A stretch of DNA of 64,000 nucleotides, taken from assembly GCF_963676685.1 (NCBI RefSeq), contig NC_092346.1:74291821-74355820 (forward strand), in the 5' to 3' direction. Below are positions 29,816 through 41,003 of the stretch, one piece after another. The stretch's first letter is position 1. Each line of letters opens with the position of its first letter. The translations under genes were made by a program, and so were the position numbers. The notes beneath the pieces were generated by a model, which searched no databases, was not told the origin of the DNA, and saw only the letters and a program-made list of their open reading frames with translations. The stretch comes from Mytilus edulis (taxonomy: Eukaryota > Mollusca > Bivalvia > Mytilida > Mytilidae).

Positions 29816-32800
29816 TTAATCGCTGGGCTGATTGATTGTTAAATCTACTGATATTTATATTAAGGCACTGGGCTATTAATCATTTAATCCACTGGGCATA
29901 TCGTAATATAAGCAACTTGGCGGATAGTTATTCAAATCGCTGGGCATGTTGTTATTGAAACTACTGGGCGGGTTTTATTGAAGCCACTAGTCGTGTTGTT
30001 ATTGAAGGCATAGTACAAGTTGTAATTAAAGCCACTGGACATGTTTTTATTGACGCCAATAGGCAGAATGCTGTTGAAGCCACTGGGCATGTCGTATTTA
30101 AAGCCATGGGCTGGTAGTGATTTGACGCCACATCAGCAGGTTATTATAGACGCCACTGGGCAGGTTGTTTGTAAAGCCACTTTTTAGGTTGGTATTGAAG
30201 CCACTGGGCAGGCTGTTTGTAAAAGCCATTGGGCAGGATGTTTGTAAAGCCAATGTACAGTTGGAAAGCCACTGAGCAGGTTGTTTGTAAAACCATTGGG
30301 GAGGTTGCCGTTGAAGACATTTGTCCGGTTATTGTTGAAGTCACTTGACTAGTTCTTATTGACGCCAATGGACAGGTTGTTGTTGACGCAACTGTGCGTC
30401 TTATTATTGAAGACACTGGAAAAATTGTAATTAAAGCCACTGGGTTGATAGCTAATTAAGCGACTGGGCATGTTGCTGGTGACGGAACTGAGTGTGTTGT
30501 AATTGAAGACACTGCCCAAATAGACCACTTTCGAGTTCATCCGTCACCGGCAAAAACTCGTCAATTATGCACGCCTTTATGACGTCATTTACCAGATAGA
30601 GGGGGTCGCCTGTATCCCTGCACTATTTACGTTCATCAAGCGTCTTAGTGATCGTCTTTGTGCAGGATAAACTAGAAATAATGGTTGCTCTGTAGGTACT
30701 TACTGACAATTCCCTAATGACAGCAGTGTTGATTGTCAATTTTGAGAATTCAATTTGCCGAATAATTCGTATAATATAGAATTATAGTTTTCCAACCACT
30801 CGCTCAACATTGGAAGGGAAGTGACGACGCCCCAAAACGCACAAATGACGGTGATAAAAGCGCGTATAATTGACGAGTTTTTTCCGGTGACGGATGAACT
30901 CGAAAGTGGTCTATTGTAATTATAGCCACTAGGCTGATACTTAATTAAGCGACTGGGTATGTTGTCATTGACGCCACTGGGCGTGTAATTATTGATGCCT
31001 CTTGGCGTGTTTTTGACGCCACTGTGCGTGTTATTATTGACGCCTCTTGGCGGGTTATTATTAACGCCACTGGGCGTGTTGTTATTGACGCCACTGGGCG
31101 TTTTTATTGACGCCACTGGGCCTGTTATGGCCTCCTGGCGTTTTTATTGACGCCACTGGGCCTGTTATTATGGCCTCCTGGCGTGTTATTGACGCCACAG
31201 GGCGTGGTATTCCTGCCGCCTCTTGGCGTGTTATTGACGCCACTAGGCGTGGTATTATTATTGACGCCACTTGGCGTGTTGTTATTGACGCCACTTGGCG
31301 AGTTATTATTGACTCCACTGGGCGTGATAATCGACGCCACTGGGCGTGTTGTTATTGACGCAACTGGGCGTGTTATTTTTGACGCCTCTTGGCGTGTTAT
31401 TATTGACCCCACTGGGCGTGTTGTTATTGACGCCACTGGGCGAGTTTTTATTGACGCCACTGGGCCTGTTATTATTGACGCCTCCTTTCGTGTTATTGAC
31501 GCCACTGGGTGTGTTAATGACGCCACAGGGCGTGGTATTATTGCCGCCTCTTGGCTTGTTTTTGACGCCACTGGGCATGTTGTTATTAACACCACTGGGC
31601 GAGTTATTATTGTCGCCACTGGGCGTGTTGTTATTGTCGCCACTGGGCGTGTTGTTATTGAAGCCACTGGGCGTGTTGTTATTGAAGCCACTGGGCGTGT
31701 TGTTATTGAAGCCACTGGGCGTGTTGTTATCGACGCCACTAGTCGTGTTGTTATTGACGCCACTGGACGTGTTGTTATTGACGCCACTGGGCGTGTTGTT
31801 ATTGACGCCCCTGGGCGTGTTTTTAAAGCCACTGGGCAGGTTGACATTGTAGCCACTGGGCACGTCAATATTCAAGCCATGGCTGAAGTTATCTAAGCCA
31901 TTATGCATGTTTTTATTAACACACTGGGTATGTTGTTATAGACGCCACTGGGCAAATTGATATTGAAGCCACTGGGCAGGTTGTTATAGACGCCACTTGG
32001 CAGGTTGGTATTGAAGCCACTGAGCAAGTTGTTTGTAAAACCACTTGGCAAGTTGTTGTTGAAGACACTTGGTTGGTTATTAGTGCAGCCACTGGTTGTT
32101 ATTGATGCCGATGGACAGGTTGTTGTTGACCAAGCTGGGCGTGTTGATATTGAAGACACTAGACAAATTGTTATAAAAACCACAAGGCTGATTGTTAATT
32201 GAGCCACTGGGCTTGTTGTTATTGACTCCACTGGACATGTTGTTATTTACGCCACTGGGCATGTTGTTATTGACACAACTGGGCAAAACAATTATTAATG
32301 CCAAGGAGAATGATGCTGTTGAAGTCACTGGGCATGTCGTAGTTAAAGCCATGGGCTAATAGTTATTTAAACCACTGGACATTTATTATTGACGCCACTG
32401 GGTAGATTGTTATAGACGCCACTGGGCGGGTTGGTATTGAAGCCACTGGACAGGTTGTTTATAAAGCCAGTGGGCAGTCTGTTGTTGAAGACACTTGGCT
32501 TGTTCTTATTGACGCCCATGGTCAGGTCGTTGTTAACGCAACTAGGCAACTTGGCAAATTGGTAACTAAAGCCAACGGGCTGATAGTTAATTAAGCCACT
32601 GGACATGTTATTATTGACGCAACTGGACATATTATTAATAATACATAAGGGCATGATGTTGTTAAAGCCACTGGGCATGTCGTTATAAAAGATGTAGGCT
32701 GATAGTTATATTAAGCCAATGGGCATGTTATAAATGCCAATGGGCAGGTTGGTATTGAAGCCACTGGGCAGGTTGTTTGTAACGCCAATGGGTCGGTTGT

Positions 32801-33960
32801 TTTTGAAGACACTGGGCAGGTTCTTATTGACATCAGTGAGCAGCATGTTGTTGAAGACACTTGCCTTGTTCTTGAAAACACTCGGCATTAAGTAATTGAA
32901 GCTACTGGGTTGATAGTTACAGTTATTTAAGCCACTCGGCATGTTGTTATTGATGCCATTGGCCAGGTTGCTGCTGAAGATAATGGACTTGTAGTTATTG
33001 AAGACTCTTTGGTAGTTTTTGTTGAAGACACTGGGCTTGGTGTTGAGGAAATTGGGTTGGTAGATACTGAAGACACTGGGCTTGGTGTTGGGGACATTGG
33101 GTTTGTAGATGTTGAGGACACTGGGTTGGTAGACGTTGAAGACACTGGGCTTGGTGTTGAGGACATTGGGTTGATAGATGTTGAAGACACTGGGCTTGGT
33201 GTTAAGTACATTGGGTTGGTAGATGTTGAAGACACTTGCAGTGCCTTGGCTGGTTGTTGTTGAGGCCACTGGGCAGGTTTTTATTACAAACACTTGGCTG
33301 GTAGTTATTCAAGACACTGGATATGTTGATGTTGAAAACACTGGGAAGGTTATTGTTGATGACACTTGGCAGGTTTGTTGTTGAAGCCTCAGGGTATGTT
33401 GTTAATTAAAACACTGCTGATTGTTGTTGAAGACATTGGGCAGGTTGTTTAGTTATTGAAGACACTGGGCTTGTTGTTATTGAAGACACTGAGCTGGTTG
33501 TTAAAATTCTCGGCTGGTTGATAAAGATACTGGGCTGGTTGTTGTTGAAGACACTGGATCAGTTTTTGTGTAAGCCACTGGAGATGTTATTACTGACACT
33601 GAGGTGGTTGTCGTTGAAAACACTGGGCCAGTTTTAATTAAAGGCACTTGTCTGGTTGTTGTTGATGACACTTGGTATGTTGTTTTGGAAGACAATGGGC
33701 TGGCTATTGTTCAAAAACACTGGACATGTTGTTATTACAGACACTTGTTGGGTTGTTGTTCAAAAACACTGGACAGGTTGTTATTACAGACACTGGGCTG
33801 GTTGTTGTTGAAGATACTTGGCAGGTGGCTGTTGATGACCCAACTAGGCTGTTTATTATTTAAGTAACTAAGCATATTATTATTTAAGTCACTAGGGAGA
33901 ATGTTTAGACAATACTGATTGTTATTGAAGCTATTAGGCTGAATTTCAGACATGCATATT
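29816..33960. repeat. 24-bp minisatellite array, about 4.1 kb
   Basis: The unit is about GTTGTTATTGACGCCACTGGGCGT. The most regular part is 31080-31850, where most units are exactly 24 bp; outside it, unit length and sequence drift (GTTGAAGACACTGGGCTTG-type units near 33000-33850). Because 24 is a multiple of three and the unit has no stop in several frames, long ORFs appear on both strands (up to 249 codons). These are by-products, and no start context, splice site or flanking domain supports a gene. Confidence 0.93.
30523..30911. mobile_element. 389-bp TIR element with TA flanks inside the 24-bp array
   Basis: GACCACTTTCGAGTTCATCC and its complement at the right end form inverted arms of about 70 bp (GTCACCGGCAAAAACTCGTCAATTAT-type sequence). 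TA lies on both sides (30521-30522, 30912-30913), as in Tc1/mariner-type MITEs. The minisatellite continues on either side. Confidence 0.8.
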
Positions 33961-34333
33961 GGTATATTATTTAACAAAATAAATTTCTTTAAATAGTTAT
34001 ATTAAAGATGCTGACATACACCTTGATTAATATTTAGTTAGAATAACATTCAGCAAGTAGTCAAATATTCACAAGTTTCGAAATGATTCGTCTCTCATAT
34101 ACAAGAGCCAGTGCTAAAACCTGTACTTCTGCTAAGATTTTTCTGAAGCATAACAGGTTAAGTTAAAAATCGGACAGCGAAAAGAACGGTTACGTTAGAG
34201 AAGACTTTCCAGCACAGTTATCTGTTCATCGAAATTAAGAAATTCAAATAAATATTCAATGCTATTTTCCCGTTCTTTGTGTTTCGATAGCACTTGTCTC
34301 TGCAAGTGGCGTCTTCCATGTAAGGACATGTAA

Positions 34334-34625
34334 GGCAGCAACCATTCGATTTTCTAGGGGGAGGGGGGGGGGGGTTATGTTTTTTTTTGGAAAAAAAAGT
34401 TTGTTTCCATTTTTTGGAGAAAAAAATAATTTGTTTTTGATTCTGAGAAAAAAAATTTGTTTGTTTCACCCTCAACTGCCACTACATGTAATGCTAAAAT
34501 TGAAAGAAAAAATTTTTTTCTACTTGTCGCGAAAAAAACAGATTGTTTTTGTCCAGAAAATAAAGCCATAGCCCCCCCCCCCCCCCCCCCCCCCCGCACC
34601 CCCAGAATATCAAATGGTTGCTGCC
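34334..34625. mobile_element. PIF/Harbinger-like MITE with G/C homopolymers
   Basis: Inverted termini GGCAGCAACCATT / AATGGTTGCTGCC are flanked by TAA at 34331-34333 and 34626-34628. A 3-bp TAA duplication fits PIF/Harbinger. The interior pairs a G-run (about 34360-34374) with a C-run (about 34573-34595) around TTTGTTT/AAAAA-rich DNA. Confidence 0.75.
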
Positions 34626-34729
34626 TAAGAGTTTGTGGTTATTTGATAAATATTTTATGTTCGTTTGAGTTTACGAATCAGAATTTAATGTGTAGATACT
34701 AGTTGTTGAAATTTTATAGATATTGATTG

Positions 34730-35110
34730 GCAATTGGTATAAAGTTTCGTCATGACAAGTTACAGATCGTGTTTGAATTTTTGTTTCCGTCTGATAATTT
34801 TGTGCAGAGTTATGGTCCTCAGTGGCGGATCCAGGGGAGGGTTCCGAGGGTTGGAACCCCCCTTTTTGGGGGGACGATCAATGCATTTGAATGGGGACAT
34901 AAAGTTGGAACCCCCCCTTTTTGTCCTGGGTTGGGAATTCCTCTTTTTAAAATGGCTGAATCCGCCCCTGGTCCTTGGACTTGAAAAATTCACTCATATA
35001 ACCAGTATCCCATACCATTTTTAGTCGTGCTTGAAGATATTGACTTGGTATTTTCTGTTAACACCATGACAAGTTATAGAACTAGTCAGCATTTTGTTCC
35101 AGTATAATGA
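34730..35110 (+). repeat. 'CATGACAAGTTA' repeat units
   Basis: 'CGTCATGACAAGTTACAGATCGTG ... GAGTTATGGTCCT' and 'CGTGCTTGAAGATATTGACTTGGTATTTTCTG ... CATGACAAGTTATAGA' match 22072-22150. It is interrupted by the MITE at 34820-34969. Confidence 0.6.
34820..34969. mobile_element. CAGTGGCGGATCCAG MITE, nested in an older repeat
   Basis: CAGTGGCGGATCCAG and CTGAATCCGCCCCTG are the ends. Direct GGTCCT lies at 34814-34819 and 34970-34975. The older host repeat ('GAGTTATGGTCCTTGGACTTG') continues across the site. Confidence 0.75.
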
Positions 35111-36221
35111 ATTTTTACCCGTAGGGAACTATGTATTGCCAAGCAATACTCTCAGAATGCTTGTATTTTCTTGAAAAATCCAACATGAGGCATTTGTAAC
35201 ACTCCATCAGGTGGTATTAAAATAGAAAATGAACTTTACCATTCGTCAGCTGGGGTGGGTTCAATCCCAATAATAAGTTTTATAGGTTAGGATCAGGAGT
35301 CGACCAAATGACACATTTGGTGCCTAGTTTTCAAGAAAACTGAAGGTCGAACCACAGACACTTGTCTCAGAAATAAAAATCCTATATAACTTAATATAAC
35401 ACAGACAAGTGCCTGTGGGTCGAACCATTTAAATTATGATTATTCACATCAATTATCTTGAAAAAAAAATAAGAAAATTAAGAAATAAAGACATGATCTG
35501 CAAATCAGTAAATAGACTCCTTGTAGGGGTAATTGCCCTTAAAATACATTTTTTACTACTTTTTTGAAAGTTAGTCTAATAATGTATATTAGTAACCACA
35601 ACATCAAAATGATGCAGTAGAACAAGCACCAACAACATACTGGAAATACACGCCCAGCTATACATAATACTAATACTATAAGTTAAACTAGACCAATTTT
35701 TTATGGTAATATTCTTTATAAAGCACAAAGGTGTCAGTATTCACCTCAGAAACTTACAAAACCTTTGAATAGACTTATTAAGAAGGGATATAATTACGAT
35801 ACTGTTGTCAAGTCATTAAAGATTGCATATTTTGGCGTTAATATTGAGTCATTGATAAGGTCTTTGCATCGGAACTAAACACATTTATTCTAAAAACAGT
35901 TGTTGGCATGACACGGGTTATGTTCTTCTCATATATGTTATGATGGTATGATACTAAACCCCTAACAGGAAGGATTGTGCCTGATGTTCATATGATGAAA
36001 TCATAATCTTTCAGTCAGTTTAGTTGAAGTCTGGAGCTGGCATGTCAGTTAACTGCTAGTAGTCTGTTGTTATTTATGTATTATTGTCATTTTGTTTATT
36101 TTCTTTGGTTACATCTTCTGACATCAGACTCGGATTTCTCTTGAACTGAATTTTAATGTGCGTATTGTTATGCGTTTACTTTACTACATTGGTTAGAGGT
36201 ATAGGGGGAGGGTTGAGATCT
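35111..36221. other. Intergenic DNA with one old repeat trace
   Basis: 35500-35570 ('GATCTGCAAATCAGTAAATAG ... GGGGTAATTGCCCTT') looks like a very old piece of the GGTGAGCG family. Nothing else is recognised. Confidence 0.4.
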
Positions 36222-36515
36222 CACAAACATGTTTAACCCCGCCGCATTTTTGCGCCTGTCCCAAGTCAGGAGCCTCTGGCCTTTGTTAGTCTTGTATTAT
36301 TTTAATTTTAGTTTCTTGTGTACAATTTGGAAATTAGTATGGCGTTCATTATCACTGGACTAGTATATATTTGTTTAGGGGCCAGCTGAAGGACGCCTCC
36401 GGGTGCGGGAATTTCTCGCTACATTGAAGACCTGTTGGTGACCCTCTGCTGTTGTTTTTTATTTGGGCGGGTTGTTGTCTCTTTGACACATTCCCCATTT
36501 CCATTCTCAATTTTA
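36222..36515 (+). repeat. 'CCTGTCCCAAGTCAGGAGCC' interspersed repeat
   Basis: 'TTTAACCCCGCCGCATTTTTGCGCCTGTCCCAAGTCAGGAGCCTCTGGCC ... GGGCGGGTTGTTGTCTCTTTGACACATTCCCCATTTCC' is a family I recognise from mussels. Related pieces lie at 3795-3900 and 7700-8000 (+) and at 44300-44480 and 47520-47780 (-). Confidence 0.8.
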
Positions 36516-37129
36516 TTAGAACTGATAAAGACATTACCCAAATATCTAGATACTGTGCCATATCAATAACCTTTAAAATAAAGTTTTCTCAATGGAAAAA
36601 TTAATGCATCCAAAGCCAACAGCTTCATTAACAACATGCTCACAAAACCTAGAGGATACGACGCCCGCCTGGTACAAAACACAAATGATTACAATTGTAC
36701 ATTATTGAAATATAATCCAGGTATCACCGAGGAATACACTACCTAAACCTTTTCCAAAAACACGTATTCTGGAACAAAATAAACCAGCTTAAACCTACAT
36801 TGAACTAAGCACTCCGAGATGTTAGTACCGGTACTAACTGCCTCTAGATAAATACACACTCGACCTACTCAACAAGAACTCCATAAAATCAACATTGGAC
36901 TCAACTTCTAGTACTCTAAAACTGAAGTACTTCCTGTCTCTTCTTGTATAACTTGCACGATCGACCACTTTCTTATCTTAAAATACTATACTATTTTTAA
37001 AGAAGATTCATTCCATTACACTATAGGTATTGAGACAAACTGACAACTTTTACATGTCTAGTCCAGTTACAGCTAAAAACAAAATCATATATTTTTGCCA
37101 TAGACTAAGTACAAAAAAAAGAGTAAATA
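36516..37129. other. Intergenic DNA, nothing recognised
   Basis: Short incidental frames only. Together with 37301-37670 and 37846-38460 it separates the repeats from the first TLR gene. Confidence 0.4.
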
Positions 37130-37300
37130 AAGATAAGGAGATGTATGATTGTGATTGAAACAACTATCCATTACAGACTAAGTGACATAGAGGTCATCGT
37201 ACGGTCTTCAACAATGAACAAAAACCCACCGTTATGTAAGCTATAAAAGTCCCAACAAGACACAATTCCGAAAGTGAAACAATCAATGAAACTGAAAATA
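37130..37300 (-). repeat. Interspersed repeat copy
   Basis: 'AAGGAGATGTATGATTGTGATTG ... GAGGTCATCGTACGGTCTTCAACAATGAAC' is the family also present at 20975-21250. Confidence 0.65.
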
Positions 37301-37670
37301 GGATTTAAAGTTCAAGTTATATTTAACTGAGGTATTTAAAGAGCATATAGGCCTACCAGCCTTTTAAACATATTCTGTATTTGCCTTCTATGATATTTAC
37401 AAACCTATTTATATTTTACATATTGTGTCATGACAATTTCTATTCGCAAATATTGTTAACGCGTAAAAAGTTACTTTAAATTAAAAAAAAAAAACCATTT
37501 GAATGGGCGGCTACTATCATAAAACATATACCTATATTTTTGTGTTCCATTGATGATTCTTTTATTGTTAATCAAAAGAAATTGTTCTACCTAAAAGTAT
37601 GAAATATGAATGCATTATAACGAAAGAATCAAGATGCGAGTATGAACACGAAGCTCCCCAGATGCATATA

Positions 37671-37845
37671 TCAGTGGTGGATCCAGAATTTTCATAAGTG
37701 GGGTCCAACGGACTGCCTACGAGGGGCCCATTGTCTGCCTGAGAGTGGGGGCGCCCCGGTCATGCTTCAGTGATCCGGCCCTATATAATCAGCCAAAACA
37801 AATTTCCAGAAAAGGGGAGTGGGGCTACATCCGCCTTTGTATATA
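37671..37845. mobile_element. GTGGTGGATCCAG element
   Basis: 'GTGGTGGATCCAGAATTTTCATAAGTGGGG ... CATGCTTCAGTGATCCGGCCCTATATAATCAGCC ... ACATCCGCC' is the longer relative of the copy at 13189. Confidence 0.7.
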
Positions 37846-38460
37846 TTATTATTTGACAGAAGAAAATGGACATTACTTAAATCCTATATGAATTTTCTAC
37901 ATTGATTTTCTATATTTTGAATATATACTATAAACATAACAACAACTGTTACAAACAGAATAAAATACTAAAACAAAACAGATTTAAAGCAACAGGAAAA
38001 TACCACAAACAAAACAAACAAAAATTAAATAAACAAAACAAAAAAACTAAGACACGAAATGCATTTTTAATTTGCCAAGATAGGTAATTTTCTCTCAGTT
38101 TGATTTACAAAAAACCAAGGACACTGGAAAATCCTACCATTTAAACTAAATGCTAATAATAATTTGTTAAAAGGTTATCTCGATATTTAGAACGGTGTGC
38201 GGACGACGATACTACGGTATGTGATTATAAAACATGTATTATATCATATTAACATTTTTTACTTTCTTTGTAGAAGTATGCATAAGTGGCCTTCAATTGA
38301 AAACTCAACCGTTAATGTATTTATATTTCATAAAAAGTAAATCACTTTTTTATTTACAATAAAATGTGTTTTTACTCTTAAAAGTCTGCACTTCGTGGCC
38401 AATCGATAAGCATACAAATACATTTTAAATCGTATGAATTGAAAGATATCTTATGACGAG

Positions 38461-38582
38461 TCCGTAAAACTATTTCGTGAAAGGTAAGTTTGATAAATAC
38501 ACGCCAGAGCAACTACATTGTCAATTAGAGAAAGAGTTTGCTTGCATCAGTTAATGCTAATTTATTGTGTTCTTTTTTGTAG
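38461..38582 (+). promoter_or_regulatory. 5'-UTR exon end and leader intron of TLR copy 1
   Basis: CGTGAAAG|GTAAGT gives a donor at 38483, and TTCTTTTTTGTAG gives an acceptor ending at 38582. The 100-bp intron would place the ATG 5 nt into exon 2. The second receptor has the same arrangement, which supports the reading. The transcription start is not identified. Confidence 0.55.
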
Positions 38583-38587
38583 AAACA

Positions 38588-40759
38588 ATGAGTAACTTGT
38601 TCAAATGGATATTCCTCCTCCAAATAGTAATTATAGCAAGTGAGGATATGGATACAGTTCAATGCAAGTACCCATGTAGCTGTAACTTCAAGACTAAATC
38701 AGCAACCTGCAATGCTCGTCATTTACGGTATATTCCAAGGTTACCATCAGACATAAAGACAGTCAAGTTTGTTCAGAACAATTTCACATATCTAGATAAA
38801 TACTTTTTCAGGAATCTGACTTCTTACAATCGAATTGTAACACTCAATTTGACTGATAATCTCATACACTACATTAGTACCAACGCTTTTCTCGAATTCA
38901 AGTATTTAATGACGCTTGATATTTCAAAAGAGCCCAATCTCAACATTACTATGCTACAACAATCTCTGTACAGTTTACCTGTGAGACAAATGTCCTTTAT
39001 TCAGTTTTCTGGGAATGGATGGCGAACTCTCCCAACGAACTTCTTTTTACCGTTCATCAACAGCTACAGGACCTCATTCAGCATTTCCCTGACCAGAAAC
39101 AAACTTCAAAGTATAGATTCTAAACTTTTTTTATTTCTTCTTAATCTGAAGACATTAAATCTTGCTTGGAACTCCATTAAAAATGTAACGCTAGAAAATG
39201 CAATATCCGTACGAGTTCTCAATCTAAATAGTAACTTTGTTCGTGACATTCCTGTCTGGTGTGGTCCCAGAAATAAGACCATGGTTCCTAATCTTCAGAA
39301 ATTATACTTAAGTGACAACTCAATTGCTGAAATGGATAGCTTTTCATTTAGATGTCTAGGAAACCTCAAGATATTAAACCTTGATGCTAATAACTTCCGC
39401 ACGTTGCAAAGTAACACATTCAGTGAACTACAAAGCCTAAATACATTGTACATTTCAGAGAATACCAGACTTAAAACAATAGAAGACTATGCTTTCAATG
39501 TGTCTTCTTTACAATTTCTCTATTTTACACGAAACCATTATCAGTTTAACAAAGGAATACACTACAACTATAACCCGAAGAATTTATTTATGAAATGTCC
39601 TGATTTAGAACAACTAGATATGTCATACAACAATTTGCCAACCAGAAACCAGTATAATTATTTCCGAGATATATTTCGTCCACTACTTAAACTGAAGATT
39701 TTGAGGCTAGAAAGTACATCAATGCGTTCTTTGCCATATTATGCATTTCCTACAATGAAATACTTGGAAATTCTAGATTTGCAGAAAAACCTTTTACAGG
39801 GATGGAACAGAAGTAATCGAGTGTTTGGAACCAATTCGTCACTAAAAATATTAAATCTACGATCAAACTTGATTCGAGTTGTCAATAAAACAACATTCCC
39901 GCCAAGTCTGTTGTTCTCGCTTGATAAGCTCGATTTGGGTGAAAACTATTTTTCTTGTAGTTGCGATCAAATGTGGTTTCGCGATTGGATACGGACGAAT
40001 TTTGAATCAAAAATAAGTTACAGTAAATTATTGTTGGTTGGTTATCCGGAATATTATAAATGTAAGCTGCCTGGGGACATGAGAGGCGTGCCCTTACAAG
40101 ATTACAACCCGACTGATGATAACTGTCAACAAGCGAACCCATTAATCATAACGATATCACTTCTTACGGGTGCAGGAATACTTTCGTTTTTAGTTATATT
40201 CATAATGTACAGATGTCAAACGAATATTCGGAATTACTTATATTTATGTAGATTTTATAAAAACAAAAAATCTGGTTACATACAGTTAGATAACTGTGAA
40301 GACTATGAATATCACGCATTCATCGTGTATTGTGATGCAGATAGAAACTGGGTTCATAACGTTTGTGTTAAAAAGCTCGAAAACGAAGAGGGTATGAAAA
40401 TTTGCATTCATCATAGGGATTTTGACATCGGAGAACCTGTAACAGGAAATATTGAAAAGTACATGGGTAAATGTCGTAAAGTAATTGTTGTTATGTCAAA
40501 CAACTTTGCTGAAAGTGAATGGTGTCAGTGGGAAGTAGACCTTGTCCACGAACGACGAAGAAGGCAAGGAAAGGGCGTGTCTCTTCTCATCATGCTAAGG
40601 AGTATAGATTCTAAACATATGACAAATCGTCTCAGAGCTTTGTTAGATAGTACTCCACATCTAACATACTGTTCTGGTGTGGGCGAAAAGTTGTTCTGGA
40701 CTGCGTTTATAAAAGGACTGAGAAAACCTATTGGTCATCCACCATTCGCTGTCGTCTGA
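38588..40759 (+). CDS. Toll-like receptor (LRR-TM-TIR), copy 1
   Basis: This is a single-pass innate-immune receptor of 723 aa: LRR ectodomain outside, TIR signalling domain inside. The start is the ATG at 38588, because TTCTTTTTTGTAG just upstream reads as a splice acceptor. Residues 1-18 form a signal peptide. A cysteine-rich N-terminal cap (C26, C30, C32, C41) precedes about a dozen leucine-rich repeats with many NxT/S sites. One C-terminal cap follows (FSCSCDQMWFRDW, C457/C459 to about 512), so this is the single-cysteine-cluster type. The membrane segment is about 518-541. The TIR domain is about 572-716, with box 1 YEYHAFIVYC, BB loop HRDFDIGEPVTGNI (609-622) and box 3 FW at 703-704. 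The BB-loop proline of many vertebrate TLRs is Ile here. It is a tandem paralogue of the gene at 44832. The ligand cannot be told from sequence, and I did not assign a named TLR orthologue. Confidence 0.96.
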   Translation: MSNLFKWIFLLQIVIIASEDMDTVQCKYPCSCNFKTKSATCNARHLRYIPRLPSDIKTVKFVQNNFTYLDKYFFRNLTSYNRIVTLNLTDNLIHYISTNAFLEFKYLMTLDISKEPNLNITMLQQSLYSLPVRQMSFIQFSGNGWRTLPTNFFLPFINSYRTSFSISLTRNKLQSIDSKLFLFLLNLKTLNLAWNSIKNVTLENAISVRVLNLNSNFVRDIPVWCGPRNKTMVPNLQKLYLSDNSIAEMDSFSFRCLGNLKILNLDANNFRTLQSNTFSELQSLNTLYISENTRLKTIEDYAFNVSSLQFLYFTRNHYQFNKGIHYNYNPKNLFMKCPDLEQLDMSYNNLPTRNQYNYFRDIFRPLLKLKILRLESTSMRSLPYYAFPTMKYLEILDLQKNLLQGWNRSNRVFGTNSSLKILNLRSNLIRVVNKTTFPPSLLFSLDKLDLGENYFSCSCDQMWFRDWIRTNFESKISYSKLLLVGYPEYYKCKLPGDMRGVPLQDYNPTDDNCQQANPLIITISLLTGAGILSFLVIFIMYRCQTNIRNYLYLCRFYKNKKSGYIQLDNCEDYEYHAFIVYCDADRNWVHNVCVKKLENEEGMKICIHHRDFDIGEPVTGNIEKYMGKCRKVIVVMSNNFAESEWCQWEVDLVHERRRRQGKGVSLLIMLRSIDSKHMTNRLRALLDSTPHLTYCSGVGEKLFWTAFIKGLRKPIGHPPFAVV

Positions 40760-40997
40760 ATTGCGTTTTGTGTGTAGTTATCTGAGTAGTATTTCGCCAG
40801 TATAGTCATACAGAAATGATGAGACATAAAGCAGTTTTTAAACCTACACCTTTGATTGTCTATTGGCGTGTTTATATATAAAGTATATGATTGTAACTTT
40901 CGTTTTGTATAAAATGCACAAATACTGCAGTGTAACAGATAAACGAAATGAGACCAAGATTCACAACACATTTTTTTTTCTAAGTCATGACTTTACC

Positions 40998-41003
40998 AAT
41001 AAA
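40998..41003 (+). terminator. Candidate polyA signal of TLR copy 1
   Basis: AATAAA lies 239 bp after the stop codon and is the first canonical signal in the 3' flank. Confidence 0.4.

Noticed and set aside
31125-31908. Overlapping ORFs of 168-249 codons on both strands
   Set aside because: All are readings of the 24-bp minisatellite; simultaneous openness in several frames is explained by the unit, and no gene signals flank them.
29816-33960. CRISPR-like or regularly spaced array
   Set aside because: Units are contiguous tandem repeats without unique spacers, in a eukaryotic genome.
38567-38587. Upstream start for TLR copy 1 adding MFFFVET
   Set aside because: It has no ATG and overlaps a good splice acceptor; the ATG at 38588 begins a normal signal peptide.
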